A stretch of 64,000 nt of DNA from positions 39,162,862 to 39,226,861 of the forward strand of contig CM034233.1 of NCBI GenBank assembly GCA_019916065.1, given 5' to 3'. Under the pieces are notes generated by a model. The model saw only the letters and a program-made list of their open reading frames with translations, searched no databases and was not told where the DNA came from. The stretch comes from Vitellaria paradoxa (lineage: Eukaryota > Streptophyta > Magnoliopsida > Ericales > Sapotaceae). Shown here in pieces: positions 45,914 to 57,586 of the stretch (positions are counted from its first letter, which is position 1; every line of letters starts with the position of its first letter). The position numbers and the translations under genes were made by a program.

Positions 45914-47896
45914 TGACCGCTCGTAAATAGTGCAGTGCTAATTAACCCCTAAGTGCAAGGGTGTGCGGTGTAGTTTTAAAACTCAGTAAGTCCGAGGTCG
46001 AATCCACAGGGAAGCCTATGTGTTTCAGTTTCTAAGTTCAAATATGAATTGTAGGATTGAATTAGAATTAAAGTTGCAATTAACTTAAATTGGATTTGAT
46101 AGAGTTGAAATTTGAGAAATTAAACTAAAAACAAAGTAATTACTAATTAAAGGAATGTTTCAACTTAAATAAAATTCGAACTAATTTAAATAACTCAGCA
46201 AATTAAAATTACTAAACTTGAATTTAAAGAATAACCTAATCTAAGAAGCAAGAGTAATTCAATAATCATCTAATTGAACTGAAATACTTACTAAATTAAA
46301 ATTCTTAAATAAGACAAGAAGATAAATTCAATTGGAGAGATTCTAATCAGAAATTTTGAAATAATTATCCACTTTTAAAATTAAACTTAACCTAATCAAA
46401 TTGCAAACAGGATTTATAAGAAATTTAAAACAGTGATTTTATCAAATTGAAATTCTAATAGAAAAGGGTTCTTGATTCAACCTTCACAATTCCAAGTAAT
46501 CTGTTATTTCACCAAGGGATGATTTTAAATACAATCCATAGTTCACGTCAAAGGATCTATGGATTGGGAAAGATTTTCAATACATTCCAAAATTCCTCGA
46601 TACACAGTTTTAAATTCACGTTTCATTATGGAAAATAAAACTGGAAAGATTTTATGATAAAAATACTCGAGTTCAAATCTAGATTAAAATTGTTTAAAAA
46701 TTATCAAGAAAATTATAATCAAGAGTGTTTATCAGTGATTACAGAGAATATGAACAAACACTCTTGTTTTCAAAGGTTTTCCAAACAACAAATCAAATTT
46801 GAAAATAGTAGATCACTTCACATAGGCTTTTGAAACCCATGTGAAGGATCTACGTACATCCCTCAGTTCATAACAAATTACCCTTCATTGATTCAGTGAA
46901 TCAAGAACAAAGGTTTTTACCCTAGCATGCTTTGAAACAACTTAACAAGCTTAGATGAAGACATAACTGTTAAAGCTTCAAAAACGTAATTAAAACAGTC
47001 CTAATGAATGTAAAACCTACCTACGAACATTCAATTAATAATAATGAACCAAAACGAAATACTAGATTAATTAAAGTTAAACCTTAAGATCAAAACGTAC
47101 AGCATTCGTATCAAACTCTAAACGAAACCCTAATATTTTAAAGCATCCAAAGATTAAACAAACTAATGGCATTAATCATAAAAATCATCCACGAACATTC
47201 AAAAACTAATAAAGAGCAAGAATGAAATATTAACTTACTTGAAAACGAACTTTGAAATAAGAACTTGAGTAGCAATCGCAATGACAATCGTCTTAAAAAC
47301 TTGGAGTACGTAGAGAAACATTCACGAATAATTAAAAATCTTCAAACTCTTCAAATAAATAATAACTAAAAATAAACTTAAACCTAAGAGAAGTAGGAGA
47401 AGAGGAAGAAAAACAAAAATGCAGCAGCCCCCTCATTCGGCTACACAATGTCATATATATAAGCAAACACAAAACCCTAATCATTCAAAACGCGGAGCAA
47501 CAATTCCGTATAAGGGGGTCCGGACCGTCCCTCAGGGGGTCCGGACCACAGTGTATGTTTTATTCAATCGGCTGGAAGGCAAGCTTCTGTGGTCTGGACC
47601 ATCAAGCAAGGGGGTCCGGACCACCAAGTGCAGTTTCTCCATCCTTTGATCTTTCAACTTCAGCCGAGCTTTGGGAGGCTTGAGGCAACCTTGATACACT
47701 TGATTCCGCTTCGTTCCCTTTTTCATCTAGATCATTAAAATCACTATCATCTTCAAGAATTATACCCTTTTCCCTGCAATTAGAAAGAATAGGATATAAG
47801 CAATAAAATAATGATAACTTGAAGAAATAACATGCTTAAAAGTTTGAATAATGATGCAAATGACTAGTTTGTTATTACACTTTCCAAGTGTAATCA
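45914..47896 (-). repeat. 5' LTR of element A
   Basis: 1,983 bp, nearly identical to the 3' LTR. GGTCCGGACC occurs at 47,517-47,526, 47,538-47,547 and 47,613-47,622, with GGTCTGGACC between. A TATATATA box lies near 47,453-47,461 (minus). The duplication GTAGG follows at 47,897. Confidence 0.95.
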
Positions 47897-47901
47897 GTAG
47901 G

Positions 47902-49426
47902 TTAATGAGGAACTAGAGAATACTTCTAGCACTTCTTGCACTTAGGGATATAGGCCTAAGCATTGTTTCCCATCTTCGGCCACCAATAACCTTGAGTAAT
48001 TACCTTATGAGCCAACGATCGACCCTCAGTATGTGCCCCACAAACCCCTTCATGTAACTTATAAAGGAAATTTTGTACCTTAACAAGATGAACACAAAGA
48101 ACATAAGGTCCAATGAAAGACTTCTTGTATAGCTTGTGGTTGAGAGACAGCCAAAACCTCATAACCTTCATCCTTAGCTTCCTTACCTGAACTTTGTCTT
48201 CGAGAAGAGTCCCATCCTTCAGATAAGAAATAATTGGATCCATCAAAGATGGACTCAACTCGATATAAGCTATAGCTTCGCCCCTTAACATACTTGGCTT
48301 TTCTAACACCTCAAGGAAAATGATGTCAGTCAACCTAGTCCCCGGGGCTACAGCTAATGTCACCAGGGTGTTAGCATGTGTATTATTATCTCTCCCTATC
48401 AGCTCAATCCCAATGACATGGAAATCCCCTAACTTTTTCTTAGACAACTCAAGATACTCTGCCATCCTCTTATTCTTTGCTGTATATTCTCCCTTTAACT
48501 GATTCGCCATCAATTGGGAATCGGTCTAAATCAGTACGTTACAAGCAAATAAGCGCTAAGCAATGTCTAATCCAGCTAGTAACACCTCATACTCAGCCAT
48601 GTTATTTGTTGCCTTGAAACCCAACTTAATAGCATATTCAATGGCTATCCCTTCAGGAGTCATCAGGACCATTCCAACCCCAGCATCATTTTTGGATGAA
48701 GACCTATCCACTTCAATCTGCCAAGATGGTGTAGCCACTTTAGCTTCTGACTTTCACTCTAATTACTATACCTTATGCATTTGTTAGGGGATTGGGGGAG
48801 TGAATTCTACCACAAAATCTGCTAAGACTTGTGCTTTTATTGCTGTTCTTGGCACAAATCTTATGTCCAAACCTCATAAATGCGTTGCCACTTTGCTAGC
48901 CTTCCAGTAACGTCAGCCTTTTCAGAAGTTGGCCTATTGGTTGATTAGTCACCACTTGGATGGTGTAAGCATGGAAATAATAAGCCAACTTCCTAGAAGC
49001 CATCACCAATGCCAATATAAATTTTTTAAAAGGAAAATATCTCATCTCTGTCCCCTATAGAGTTTTACTTGCATAATAGATCGGCTTTTGTTTTCCATCT
49101 TCCTCTTTGAGTAGAACAACACTAACTGCATGATTTGATACTGTAAAATACAATTACAGGACATCTTTGGGTTGGGGAGTCATCAAAACTGGTGCAGCGA
49201 TCAAGTATTCTTTCAATCACCCTAGTGCTTGGTCTACTTTTTCATCCCAGATTATCTTATTTGCCCCTTTTAACAGTTTAAAGAATAGTCAGTACTTATC
49301 TAATGCTCAGCTAATGAATCTGTTTAGTGTTGCAACCATCCCCGTGAGCTTTTGTGCTTCTTTCTTCATACAAGGTGGGATTACAACCTGAATAGCTCAG
49401 ATCTAGTCGAGGTCTACTTCAATCCC
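47902..49426 (-). pseudogene. pol: RNase H, archaeal-type RNase H and integrase zinc finger of element C
   Basis: On minus, after RT: GKQKPIYYASKTL (first RNase H, near 49,060). Then a second RNase H begins WQIEVDRSSSKNDAGVGMVL and NMAEYEVLLAGLDIA (48,720-48,556), the extra archaeal-type domain that marks the Tat lineage. After a spacer comes the integrase HHCC finger: LHEGVCGAHTEGRSLAHK, YWWPKMG, then CKKC (about 48,060-47,925). Its first half is an open run of 185 codons (48,513-47,956); other parts are broken by several stops. Element A begins directly after it. Confidence 0.88.
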
Positions 49427-50233
49427 TCATTTGGTGACGAGGTAGCCCAAAAACTTCCTAGAACTAACTCTAAAGGTACACTTGGTAGCATTGAGCTTCA
49501 ACCCATACCTATCAAGAGTAGAAAACACATGATGTAGATGCTTGATATGGGTCTCAAGCTCTTTGCTCTTGACCAACATGTCATCAATATAAACTTCCAA
49601 GGTCTTGCCAAGGTCTTCCTTAAACATCTTCATGACAAGACGTTGATAAGTGGCACCAGCATTCTTGAGTCCAAAAGGCATGACCTTATAACAATATATC
49701 CCCCTTGGGGTGATGAATGTAGTCTTTTCTTCATCTAGCTTGTGCATTGGAATCTAATGATAACCCTTATATGCATCCAAAAATGACATTCTTGCACTCC
49801 CAGCTGTTGAGTCTACAAGCTGATTAATCTTCGACGGAGGGAATGAATCCTTGGGACTTGCCCTATTCAAGTCTGTATAATCAACACATACCCTCCATTT
49901 CCCATGCTTCTTCTTTACAACCACTATGTTTACCAGCCATTCAGGGTATGAGACTTTCCTGATAGCCTCAGCATCAAGCAGTCTATTGACCTCTTCTATG
50001 ACAGCCTTAGCATGCTGCAGTGCAGATCTTCTCGTCTTTTGGATTACAGGCTTAACTCCTGGGTTAATGTTTAGCTTATGACTCATAACTTCAAAAGAAA
50101 TACCTGGCATCTCTTGTGGCGTCCAAGCAAATGTGCCAATATTCTTCAACAGCATCTTCATCAGCTCTAATTTTTCTTTGACTCTCAAATTCGACCCAAT
50201 TAAAAAGAATTTGTCCATTCTCGACGAGGCCAA
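49427..50233 (-). pseudogene. pol: Reverse transcriptase of element C
   Basis: Two open runs in the same domain: 50,233-49,754 has GKWRVCVDYTDLNRASPKDSFP and ARMSFLDAYKGYH; 49,747-49,427 has YKVMPFGLKNAGATYQRLV, the catalytic YIDDMLVKS, and KFLGYLVT. A TAA at 49,756-49,754 replaces the Gln codon usual after the YKGYH block. The catalytic Asp residues are intact. The sequence is typical of Tat-type RT. Confidence 0.93.
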
Positions 50234-50252
50234 TTTGGAACTTCTCTAGGCT

Positions 50253-51193
50253 TTAAATAGCTTTCGTTTTTAGATCTCCTCCAACATCATTAATCTTTGG
50301 GGTATCATCTGGCACTTCAGTCAGCTGAACCTGCTTGAGTAAGGGTTTGGGCCTTAGAGCAGTGGTAAAGCACCTCCTGGGGATATCCTGATCTCCCCTG
50401 ATCTCTATCACTTCATCATCATAAGGAAATTTAAGAACTTGGTGATAAGTAAAAGGGACCACTTTCAACATATGAATCCAGGACTTTCCCACAATGGCAT
50501 TATAGGATGATGGTGCGTCTACCACTGTAAACTTAACCTTATACTCTACTGGCCCAACCCAAGCAAAGATGACCATTCTTCCCAATGGCTAAACTAGGAT
50601 AGAGTTGAAACTAATGAGTGGACATTCAGTTGGCTCTAGATTCTCTTTCGTAAGTCCCAGTTTCTTGAACAGGCCTAAGAGCATGACTTTTGTGGAACTA
50701 CTAGGATCCACCAAGATTCTTTTTACGCTGTCTCGAACATTTTTAGCATAATCACCAGCGCATCATTGCGTAGTTACTGTACTCCTTATTCTTATTTTCA
50801 GAAAATGATATTCCCTGAGCACTTTCCTTTCTTAGTCTTTTGCTCGGGGAGGTAGCTACATTCAGCACCTCTATAGACCTCTCAGCAGTGTTGCTCTTCT
50901 CCTCGTGGGAAGGCTATAATACTTTGGGGGCGGCTCTCCATGTGAATAACATGGATCACAGTTGGCCTCTACACGTTTCTTCTTGGCCTAGCCCTTGGTG
51001 GTGGTTAGATTCCCCCTTCTTCATCATTTTCCTCATCTTCTGGCTCCTTTCTCTTTTTCTCTCTTATGCTTTCTCCTCGGATCTCCTTGGGGAGCTCGAA
51101 GCTGATCATTGGTCGTCTTGGTCTTCGCCTCATCAATGCACTTCTTCAAGTGGCCCTCTTTCATAAGATCTTCCAAAAGAAAATATAGAGAGC
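50253..51193 (-). pseudogene. pol: Protease and gag/pro linker of element C
   Basis: Near 50,715-50,650 minus reads RILVDPSSSTKVMLLGLF, in the place of the VD.GSSADIL active site of Tat proteases; the Gly after Asp has become Pro-Ser. The C-terminal part is open (50,585-50,253): YNAIVGKSWIHMLKVVP and YHQVLKFPYDDEVIEIRGDQ are the usual closing blocks of this protease. The upstream linker to 51,193 is strongly broken. The plus-strand frame at 50,840-51,166 is only its shadow. Confidence 0.85.
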
Positions 51194-51198
51194 AACAT

Positions 51199-53818
51199 TG
51201 TCACGCCCTGGATCTCGCGACCCGAGGGGTGAGTGATAAATACACATATCATGCACTAACATAACCACCCATGATCAGAGCAACACAACTTCAACTAGTG
51301 AGCCCAAGACATAAGATAAGATAACATAAGTAAAACCTTGACTATTGCCAGGTTACATACTCCTTACTCTATTTCCATTAATACATAACTTAGGCCTTAA
51401 GGCCTTTACAACCAAATCGAGTAAGTCTAGCCATGTACAATATTACAATCCCAAATGAAATTCATACTAAATGACCAAAAGTTTTGCTAAGCTTAATAGG
51501 GCTCATGCACACCCTTCCAGTCCAATCCCCTCAGCCCACCTGATTGTTATGACCTGTTCCTGTATCAAAACCTGTAAGGACGTGAGCACGGGTCCACTTG
51601 TGCCCACGATGTCTCAAACAAACATATATGGTATACAGTCTAATCATGTAATGCTGTTCAGGTAAGGTTAGCTACTTCAACATTATCTAGAGTCATAACA
51701 TTACGTTAACACAACAAGTAGCCCATTTAGGTAAAAACATATACCCATTTAACAATGTCATACTTTAAGATCCAATTTCAGTTAATGTTTATATTTTACA
51801 ATTAAACCCTTAATTCAAATCACATTTCGTCATCACTTTATCTTCTAACCATCATTCAAACAATTAACCATATTCACATTATCATCTATTCATCATCACA
51901 TTGTATAACCATAACCACACAAGCCATCGGGGGATGGGTGCATACACGTTATCGTCTTTTATGGGCCAATACCCAACGAAAACGATAAATCGACATCGTC
52001 GTTTAGGATCGCCGTCCAGGGCCACGAAGAGCCAAAACACACACAATGTTGTGGGCTACTAACCCACTGGCATTGACACCAAACCCTGCGCAGGCTTCGA
52101 GTCTCTCAACCCGAGGGTACTCTCTTAACCTTTCCTATATCTGCACCCTACCACGGCCCCCGGCACACAAATAATCACTCATCATATACCATCTCATCTT
52201 TCATAGGTTCACATTCATCATTAACTACTATCCAACAACACATGTCAACGTTTCGGCTCTTCCCAAGGCTTGTCACATATCAACATTAATCAAACCTTAT
52301 TAAACATTCAACATTTAACAACATTATGAACATGAGTCCCTTAATCAAGTCACATTTTACTTAATCAATCACGAATTCATATACCTCAGCATTTAGTTTA
52401 CATCAAGACATATTCACAATTTTTGTCAATTAGGACTCTTATCTCAAAGTAATCTTCCAATTCATTTTATTCAAGGTAACATTCATTCACCCTTATGAGT
52501 TAAATCCCAACTTAAGATAATCAATCCTTAATCACTTTTTAAAGCACATTTCCCTTTTTAAATCAATGCAATTAATCAAGTAAAAGTTTCACGTAAAAAC
52601 ATGTTATCAACTCTTTCATAAGCCTAAGGTAGGAGGTCAAACTAAGCAAAGTTAGGAAAATCACCTAGGCACGGTAGGCACCCAAGCTGACACTCAGCTA
52701 TGCGCCCAAGGGGCTTAGGTACCCACACTTTGTGTGCCCAAGGGCTGGGCGCCCAAGACAAGGGTCTGGGTGCCCAACTGTGTCTCCCTCGTGCGCCAAC
52801 AGCTTGGTCCAGGTTACGGGTTTTATAGTTTTTTCACCCTTAGGACCTCAAATTGAGCAAGCTAAAGTAAAATACATAAAGTTTCATGTTTCTAACATCA
52901 TCACAAGGTTCTTAGGCACCAAACAAAATTATCAATTTGAGTTTTCATCAACCAAAAGTCAAGTTATGGATCAAAATACCATTTTCACTCTCGCAACCTA
53001 TACATACATATATATGTGTATATAACTACCAATATCTTCCATACACGTGACCAACACTTGAAGAGGGTTTTCTAATGGTAATCTACTCCTTATTACACAT
53101 CACATATGTAAGAATGAGGCATTAAATCCTACCTCAAGTTGTAAGAAGATGGATCAACTAGAAGGTGTTTTATGGTTCCAAGCTCTCAAGCTTTGATGGA
53201 CTCTATCTCCTCTCTCCTTTATCCAAACTACAAATAAATCATAAAGAAGAGTTCCTTGAGGTTCTAATTACACCCTTGCAAGATTAATTTGATTTTCATG
53301 AAGGCTAGATGAACTTACTCTCAAGGATTTCACCCAGTTCCCTTTTCTTCTTCTTCCTTGTTCTTCCTTTGCTTCTCTCCCGGTTTCTTCCTCTCCCAAC
53401 AATATCTCTCTCTCTCTTGCCTCATATCATCAAAATATATATTTAAACCAATAATTAATCCCCCAAATAGTGAATTTCAGACCCTCTCATCACCCCTAGC
53501 TAGATATAAGTTCATAAGGGAGAAGGGTCGACTGAAAAATGCAGAGCAACCCATGCCTATCAAGTCTACTGTACCTTGGGTGCCCATGCCTTCTCAGGTG
53601 GGCACCCAAGACCTTAAGCGCCCATGATTTGTGCGCCCAAGGTGCCCCTTTTTCCTACACTTGGCTAAAATGCCATCTTTGATTGCCTAACATATCTCTT
53701 TCAAAGTTCTCAACTCTAAAACACCATTAATGAACCATTCCACTAAATTGACATACATTGCTTCCAAAATACATCAAAAACCTTATAGTTATGTTAATAC
53801 AAAGTCCGGGGTATTACA
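51199..53818 (-). mobile_element. Solo LTR of a Tekay/Del-type chromovirus (copy 2)
   Basis: 2,620 bp with a perfect duplication AACAT (51,194-51,198 and 53,819-53,823). On minus it starts TGTAATACCCCGGAC and ends in GGGCGTGACA, the clade's typical termini. It matches copy 1 (29,783-32,535) throughout. Clusters of TGGGCGCCCA-type palindromes lie at 52,676-52,795 and 53,575-53,645. A TATATATTT run near 53,436-53,447 could be the minus-strand core promoter. No internal region is present. Confidence 0.92.
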
Positions 53819-53823
53819 AACAT

Positions 53824-54917
53824 GCTCCTGTTCGGTGCCTCCTGTCTTGATGGTGAAAGCAATAATTTCTGTGATTCTCTTTGCCTAGGAAGTCAGGTAA
53901 TTTCTTTAGCCACCTGAAGTATGGTTTGTCTTTAATTTGAGGCAAGATTTTAAAGATTGGCTCCTTGAAAATGGTGTTGACTACTCCAAAAACTAATTTC
54001 TTGTCATCTATATACTCCCTCCTTCCTTTTTTCTATCTTGCTCCCTTTGGCTCGGAGGGTCTTGTTCTTTCATCTCATCCTCCACTTTCACATACTTCTT
54101 GATTCTACACATGAGGTTAGACATATTCATTGTTAGCTTCTTCGTTAGAGAAAGCTAGAGTTTTTCTCCTTTCTGTAACCCCAATTTGAAGAAGGTCAAT
54201 GTCACTTGCTCGGAGCAGCCCTCTACTTCATTAGACACTTCCATATACCTTTGGGAATAATCCTTAAGGCTCTCATTACTCCTCTTCTTTATGATGAGAA
54301 GCACATTAACAGTTTTTGGCTGCTTAGCATTAGCTAAAAACTTGGTAACGAACTCCTCTGCAAGTTGTCTCTAGTTACTTATACTCCCTGGTGGTAGCTT
54401 GTGGAACCATTGGAGGGTAACATCTCCTAGACTCGATGGAAACACACGACACGTAAGCTCATCATTCCAGCTCCACAATGTCATGGTCTGTATGTAATGT
54501 CTATAGTGTGCCAGGGAATCCAATCTCCTGTCGTATGCTATAAAACGAGGGGTCACAAACTTCTTCAAGGGCTCTGCTTCAGTAATGTCACTAGTGAATG
54601 GGGAGGCTAAGATCCTCCCTAATGCTCTCCTGGCCGTCATTTGGGTAGACTATTCTGAACTTTCCCATTCAACATATTGTGCTTTCTCTACCTCTTTAGC
54701 CTTGCCAGAATTTTTTGCTTTCACTGGCACAGCATCATCATTGGAGGAACTTTCTTCTTCATCATTATGCCTCCTTTGGCTTGAATGCTTCCTTCAAGGG
54801 GCTTTTTCCTTTCTGTTGGAACCTTGTTGACTTTACTCTTAGCCACTGCATAGACTCCTAACATTGAACGTGAGTCGAATGTGTTAGATTTATTTTCCTT
54901 TGGTGCCCTTGAAAGCA
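53824..54917 (-). pseudogene. gag: gag of element C
   Basis: The clearest run is 54,640-54,371: LASPFTSDITEAEPLKKF, then YDRRLDSLAHYRHYIQTMTL, and CRVFPSSLGDVTLQWFHKLP, the retrotransposon Gag core as in Tat elements. The N-terminal side continues to 54,917 (basic, RAPKENKSNTFD), where the 1.4-kb insertion begins. Downstream to 53,824 the frame continues broken (Gag C-terminal part) up to the solo LTR. Many stops are present. Confidence 0.88.
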
Positions 54918-56348
54918 TGTTTTTGTAATAACATTTTATTTTAGTTTATTTTTCTGAATATAATAAAACATTTATTTATTTAAGCATACATTAATGTCCC
55001 TTATTTATAAAGTATGTGATTTAAGTATTGGGCATAAGATGCCAATACAGAAAGATTTAAATCACAAGTTTTATAAATAAAAGTAAATTCACAGTTATTA
55101 ATGAAACGGGCATTCCATTATGTTAAAGCTGTAACTCTTCTACTTCTTAATTGAGTGATTTATCTTGATCACTAAAGTGATGACTTTGAGTAGAAAAGTT
55201 AATATGTATATGTGATATACATATTGAAAGGATTGTTGTAAATTATAATTTAGTTAATAAATGTCATTAATCATAATTTACTTAAGCTTTAATAAACTTA
55301 ACAAACCTTAATCCTGAGTTTATAATGGACTCACATTCATAAATTAAGTCTATTTGAATTATCACGGAGTGAGATCTTATAAACGGTCAAAACCTCGATA
55401 ACTTGGAGATTTAATTTCATGAATCGTAGGAACATATACTTACAAGATGAAATCCATTTTTACGCTCACCTAAGTATTTATCATTTTGATCATTAAATCT
55501 GTGGCCACAATTTATTCAATAAATTATTTATTGAATAACAATATTTATTTGTAAATTGTTTACAAATAGAGAAATATTGAGAATGATCAAAGTTTAGATA
55601 AATAGAGACTTAGGGTTAAATATGTAATTAAGGGGTTTGACATTTAGCCTAACTTAATTATGAGCTCATAATGGAGGGTTAATTAAGTAGATATTATTGG
55701 TCTAAGACCAAAATTTATTTTATTAAAAGTTGTTTTAATTAAATGAATTTCACCATGGACTACTAGAGTGCAGCTCAAGGCTTTTAGTGGAATAGCCCTA
55801 GGTTAATTTAAAAGATAATGGGTTGTCATGAGATGACAAGGCCCAAATATCTTTTAAGTTGGAGCTAGGAATCTATGGGCCTTCAGTCCCCAAGCTAGCT
55901 CAATTTTATCTTGATGGACCAGGTCCAGTTGGCTTATTATTTATAATTTATTTATAAAATAAATTATAGATAATTAATATATATTTAGATAAGATGATAT
56001 TGTTGTGAGATTTTCTCAAGATACCATATCTTCTAAATATATATTAGGATAATATATATAGATAAGATATAAATGAGAGTGGATAAGAGATAATCTCTAG
56101 AGTTAGAGATCTTCTCTAATACAAACTCTATATCTCTCTCTCTATAAATATCTTTTATATATTAATAAGCCGTTGGATCTGACAGAGTGACCACACACAT
56201 CCATCTAGAGAGGGAGTTGAGGATAGCTTTGGAAGGCTGAATCATTGAGAACAAGGTGCTTTCGCTGTGCATCAAAAAAAATTTAAAAGGTTCAACCTTC
56301 CATTCGAGGTATTTTTCTCAACCATATGCTATAAAAACCAATAGAACA
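54918..56348 (+). mobile_element. LTR-like 1.4-kb insertion in the gag of element C (family unknown)
   Basis: A noncoding AT-rich stretch interrupts gag between 54,917 and 56,349. It can be drawn as TG...CA (TGTTTTTGTAATAAC to CCAATAGAACA), and has a plus-strand promoter-like TATAAATA (about 56,143) after a CTCTCTCT run and a transcribed-looking tail, so a solo LTR is likely. CATG occurs at both edges (54,916-54,919 and 56,347-56,350), so the alternative is an element 54,920-56,346 with a 4-bp duplication CATG. A normal 5-bp duplication is not visible. Confidence 0.55.
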
Positions 56349-56350
56349 TG

Positions 56351-56782
56351 CTCCCACCAATTCAACATTAGAAGCTACCATTAGAAGAACCTCCACTCCA
56401 CACTTGGAACCAGGAATTTCCTCTCCATGCCCTCCTTTTCCTCTCCTAGAGCGTGCTTCTGGTTGATCATCATACAAAGCATCATAGCTTCCACCTGTGC
56501 TTGAATCAGACTGCTCATAGTCAGAATGACCATGGCCTGTCTGTGTTCATTTCTCTTCTCTAAGCTTCTAGAGGATTTCCTCCACTCCGCCTGTTTAGCG
56601 TCTACCAAGTCTTGCAAGTCTTATCTTCTCTTGACTGCTTCAAGATCAATGACTCTACATTGCCTTTTCACCGTCTATCCTGGAGTTGCAATGGCTAGTG
56701 CATTCCCTTTTTACCCAGGAAACTCTACATCCGTTGCTCCTAGTGGAGATTGTGGGGGCATTGTACCTCCACCGGAAGCCAT
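56351..56782 (-). pseudogene. gag: gag N-terminus of element C
   Basis: ATG at 56,782 (minus) opens MASGGGTMPPQSPLGATD. A later run (56,617-56,381) reads QDLVDAKQAEWRKSSRSLEK and onwards; it is basic and glutamine-rich, as Gag leaders often are. Stops are at about 56,711 and elsewhere. It starts 67 bases past the primer site, a plausible leader, and is cut by the insertion at 56,348. Confidence 0.65.
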
Positions 56783-56848
56783 GATCGATCAAAGTTGGAA
56801 AAACAGGGAAATGTCGAGAGTAAAAGATTATGGGAAACAAAGAAATGC

Positions 56849-56866
56849 GCCCCATGATGGGCATCA
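56849..56866 (-). promoter_or_regulatory. Primer-binding site of element C (decayed Tat type)
   Basis: Minus TGATGCCCATCATGGGGC lies two bases inside the 5' LTR. It resembles the site commonly seen in Tat elements (TGGCGCCCACCGTGGGGC), with the CpG positions changed as expected from cytosine deamination. Confidence 0.65.
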
Positions 56867-56868
56867 AA

Positions 56869-57581
56869 AGTTCGGTAATAAAAAATCACTGCCGGAACTG
56901 CTCACCACATCAACCAAAAATCCAAATGCAAGCTTGCTGAGCATAAAAGAAACAAAGGTTATGGCCGAAGAGAGGGTCCTCAACCAAAAAACCCTCCGAT
57001 GGTAAAGTTAGAAAAGGCTTGAGTAATTTGTGGGATGGAAAGTAAAGAGCAAAGTACTAGGTTGACAATAATGAGCATACCTGAATTTTGGTGTTAAGTA
57101 TTATATTTATAGTAAGGTAGCATGAATAAATGAATAAATGAATATGTAAAAAATCATATTACAATGATGCTATTCATCTTATGTACATTATAAAGCATCC
57201 AGCAACTTTTACTTTCCCTCAAATGCCTTTCACTTCCCATTTAATGCCCCCATTTTGCATTAAATGCGCATGGGTGAAAGAAGCGTCTGAATAGACAGAA
57301 TGCAACCTTCAGGACTGTCCAAACGTCACATCTGTCTACCACTTGTAAAGAAACAAACTAACTAACTAAATTAACTTTTAAGTAATAAATTCAACTCATT
57401 TATTATTATTTGGCTTTATGGTTAAGATTACATCACCAAGCGGTGGGACCCAATGATAGTAATTTCCTGATTATTAAGCCAACGCCGAGGACATTCACAA
57501 TGTGCTCGAAGAAATGCCATGCATCTCATCCCATTGTGCTCAGAAAGACGCCACGCAACCCTAATTCGTTTTGTTCCAACA
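56869..57581 (-). repeat. 5' LTR of element C
   Basis: 713 bp, partner of 16,761-17,472. TATAAATA on minus at 57,104-57,111. Ends TTCCAACA, then the ATTAC duplication. Confidence 0.9.
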
Positions 57582-57586
57582 ATTAC

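Larger units (their letters stand above)
33573..47896 (-). mobile_element. Element A: full-length Athila-type Ty3/gypsy element with an extra gene
   Basis: 14,324 bp with 1,983-bp LTRs (33,573-35,555 and 45,914-47,896) and perfect target duplication GTAGG (33,568-33,572 and 47,897-47,901). On minus the order is 5' LTR, tRNA-Asp primer site, gag-pol (45,757-40,136), internal promoter, spliced extra gene (39,375-37,375), conserved 3' noncoding region, purine tract, 3' LTR. The LTRs differ by only about a dozen changes, so it is by far the youngest insertion. Even so gag-pol already carries two stops and three frame shifts, so this copy cannot make its own proteins. Confidence 0.95.
16761..57581 (-). 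mobile_element. Element C: Tat-lineage Ty3/gypsy element, host of the nested insertions
   Basis: Outer LTRs at 16,761-17,472 and 56,869-57,581 are flanked by ATTAC. Without insertions it is about 12.4 kb. On minus the order is gag, protease, RT, RNase H, a second archaeal-type RNase H, integrase, then a noncoding/antisense gene region and the 3' LTR. The Tat lineage is indicated by EDLGKTLEVYIDDMLVKS in RT, the extra RNase H domain, and the antisense gene before the 3' LTR. All genes carry multiple stops. Four other elements are inserted: two in integrase (B and A), one in the gag-protease stretch (solo LTR) and one in gag (1.4-kb insertion). Confidence 0.92.
16756..57586. repeat. Target-site duplication of element C (ATTAC)
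   Basis: ATTAC at 16,756-16,760 and again at 57,582-57,586 exactly flank the outer LTRs. Removing everything between plus one copy restores a continuous host sequence CCATAACAATATTAC then GTTACTCGTTG. Only these two 5-bp sites are meant; the span marks the pair. Confidence 0.9.

Noticed and set aside
50840..51166. 108-codon plus-strand frame
   Set aside because: Shadow of the decayed gag/protease linker of element C on the other strand.
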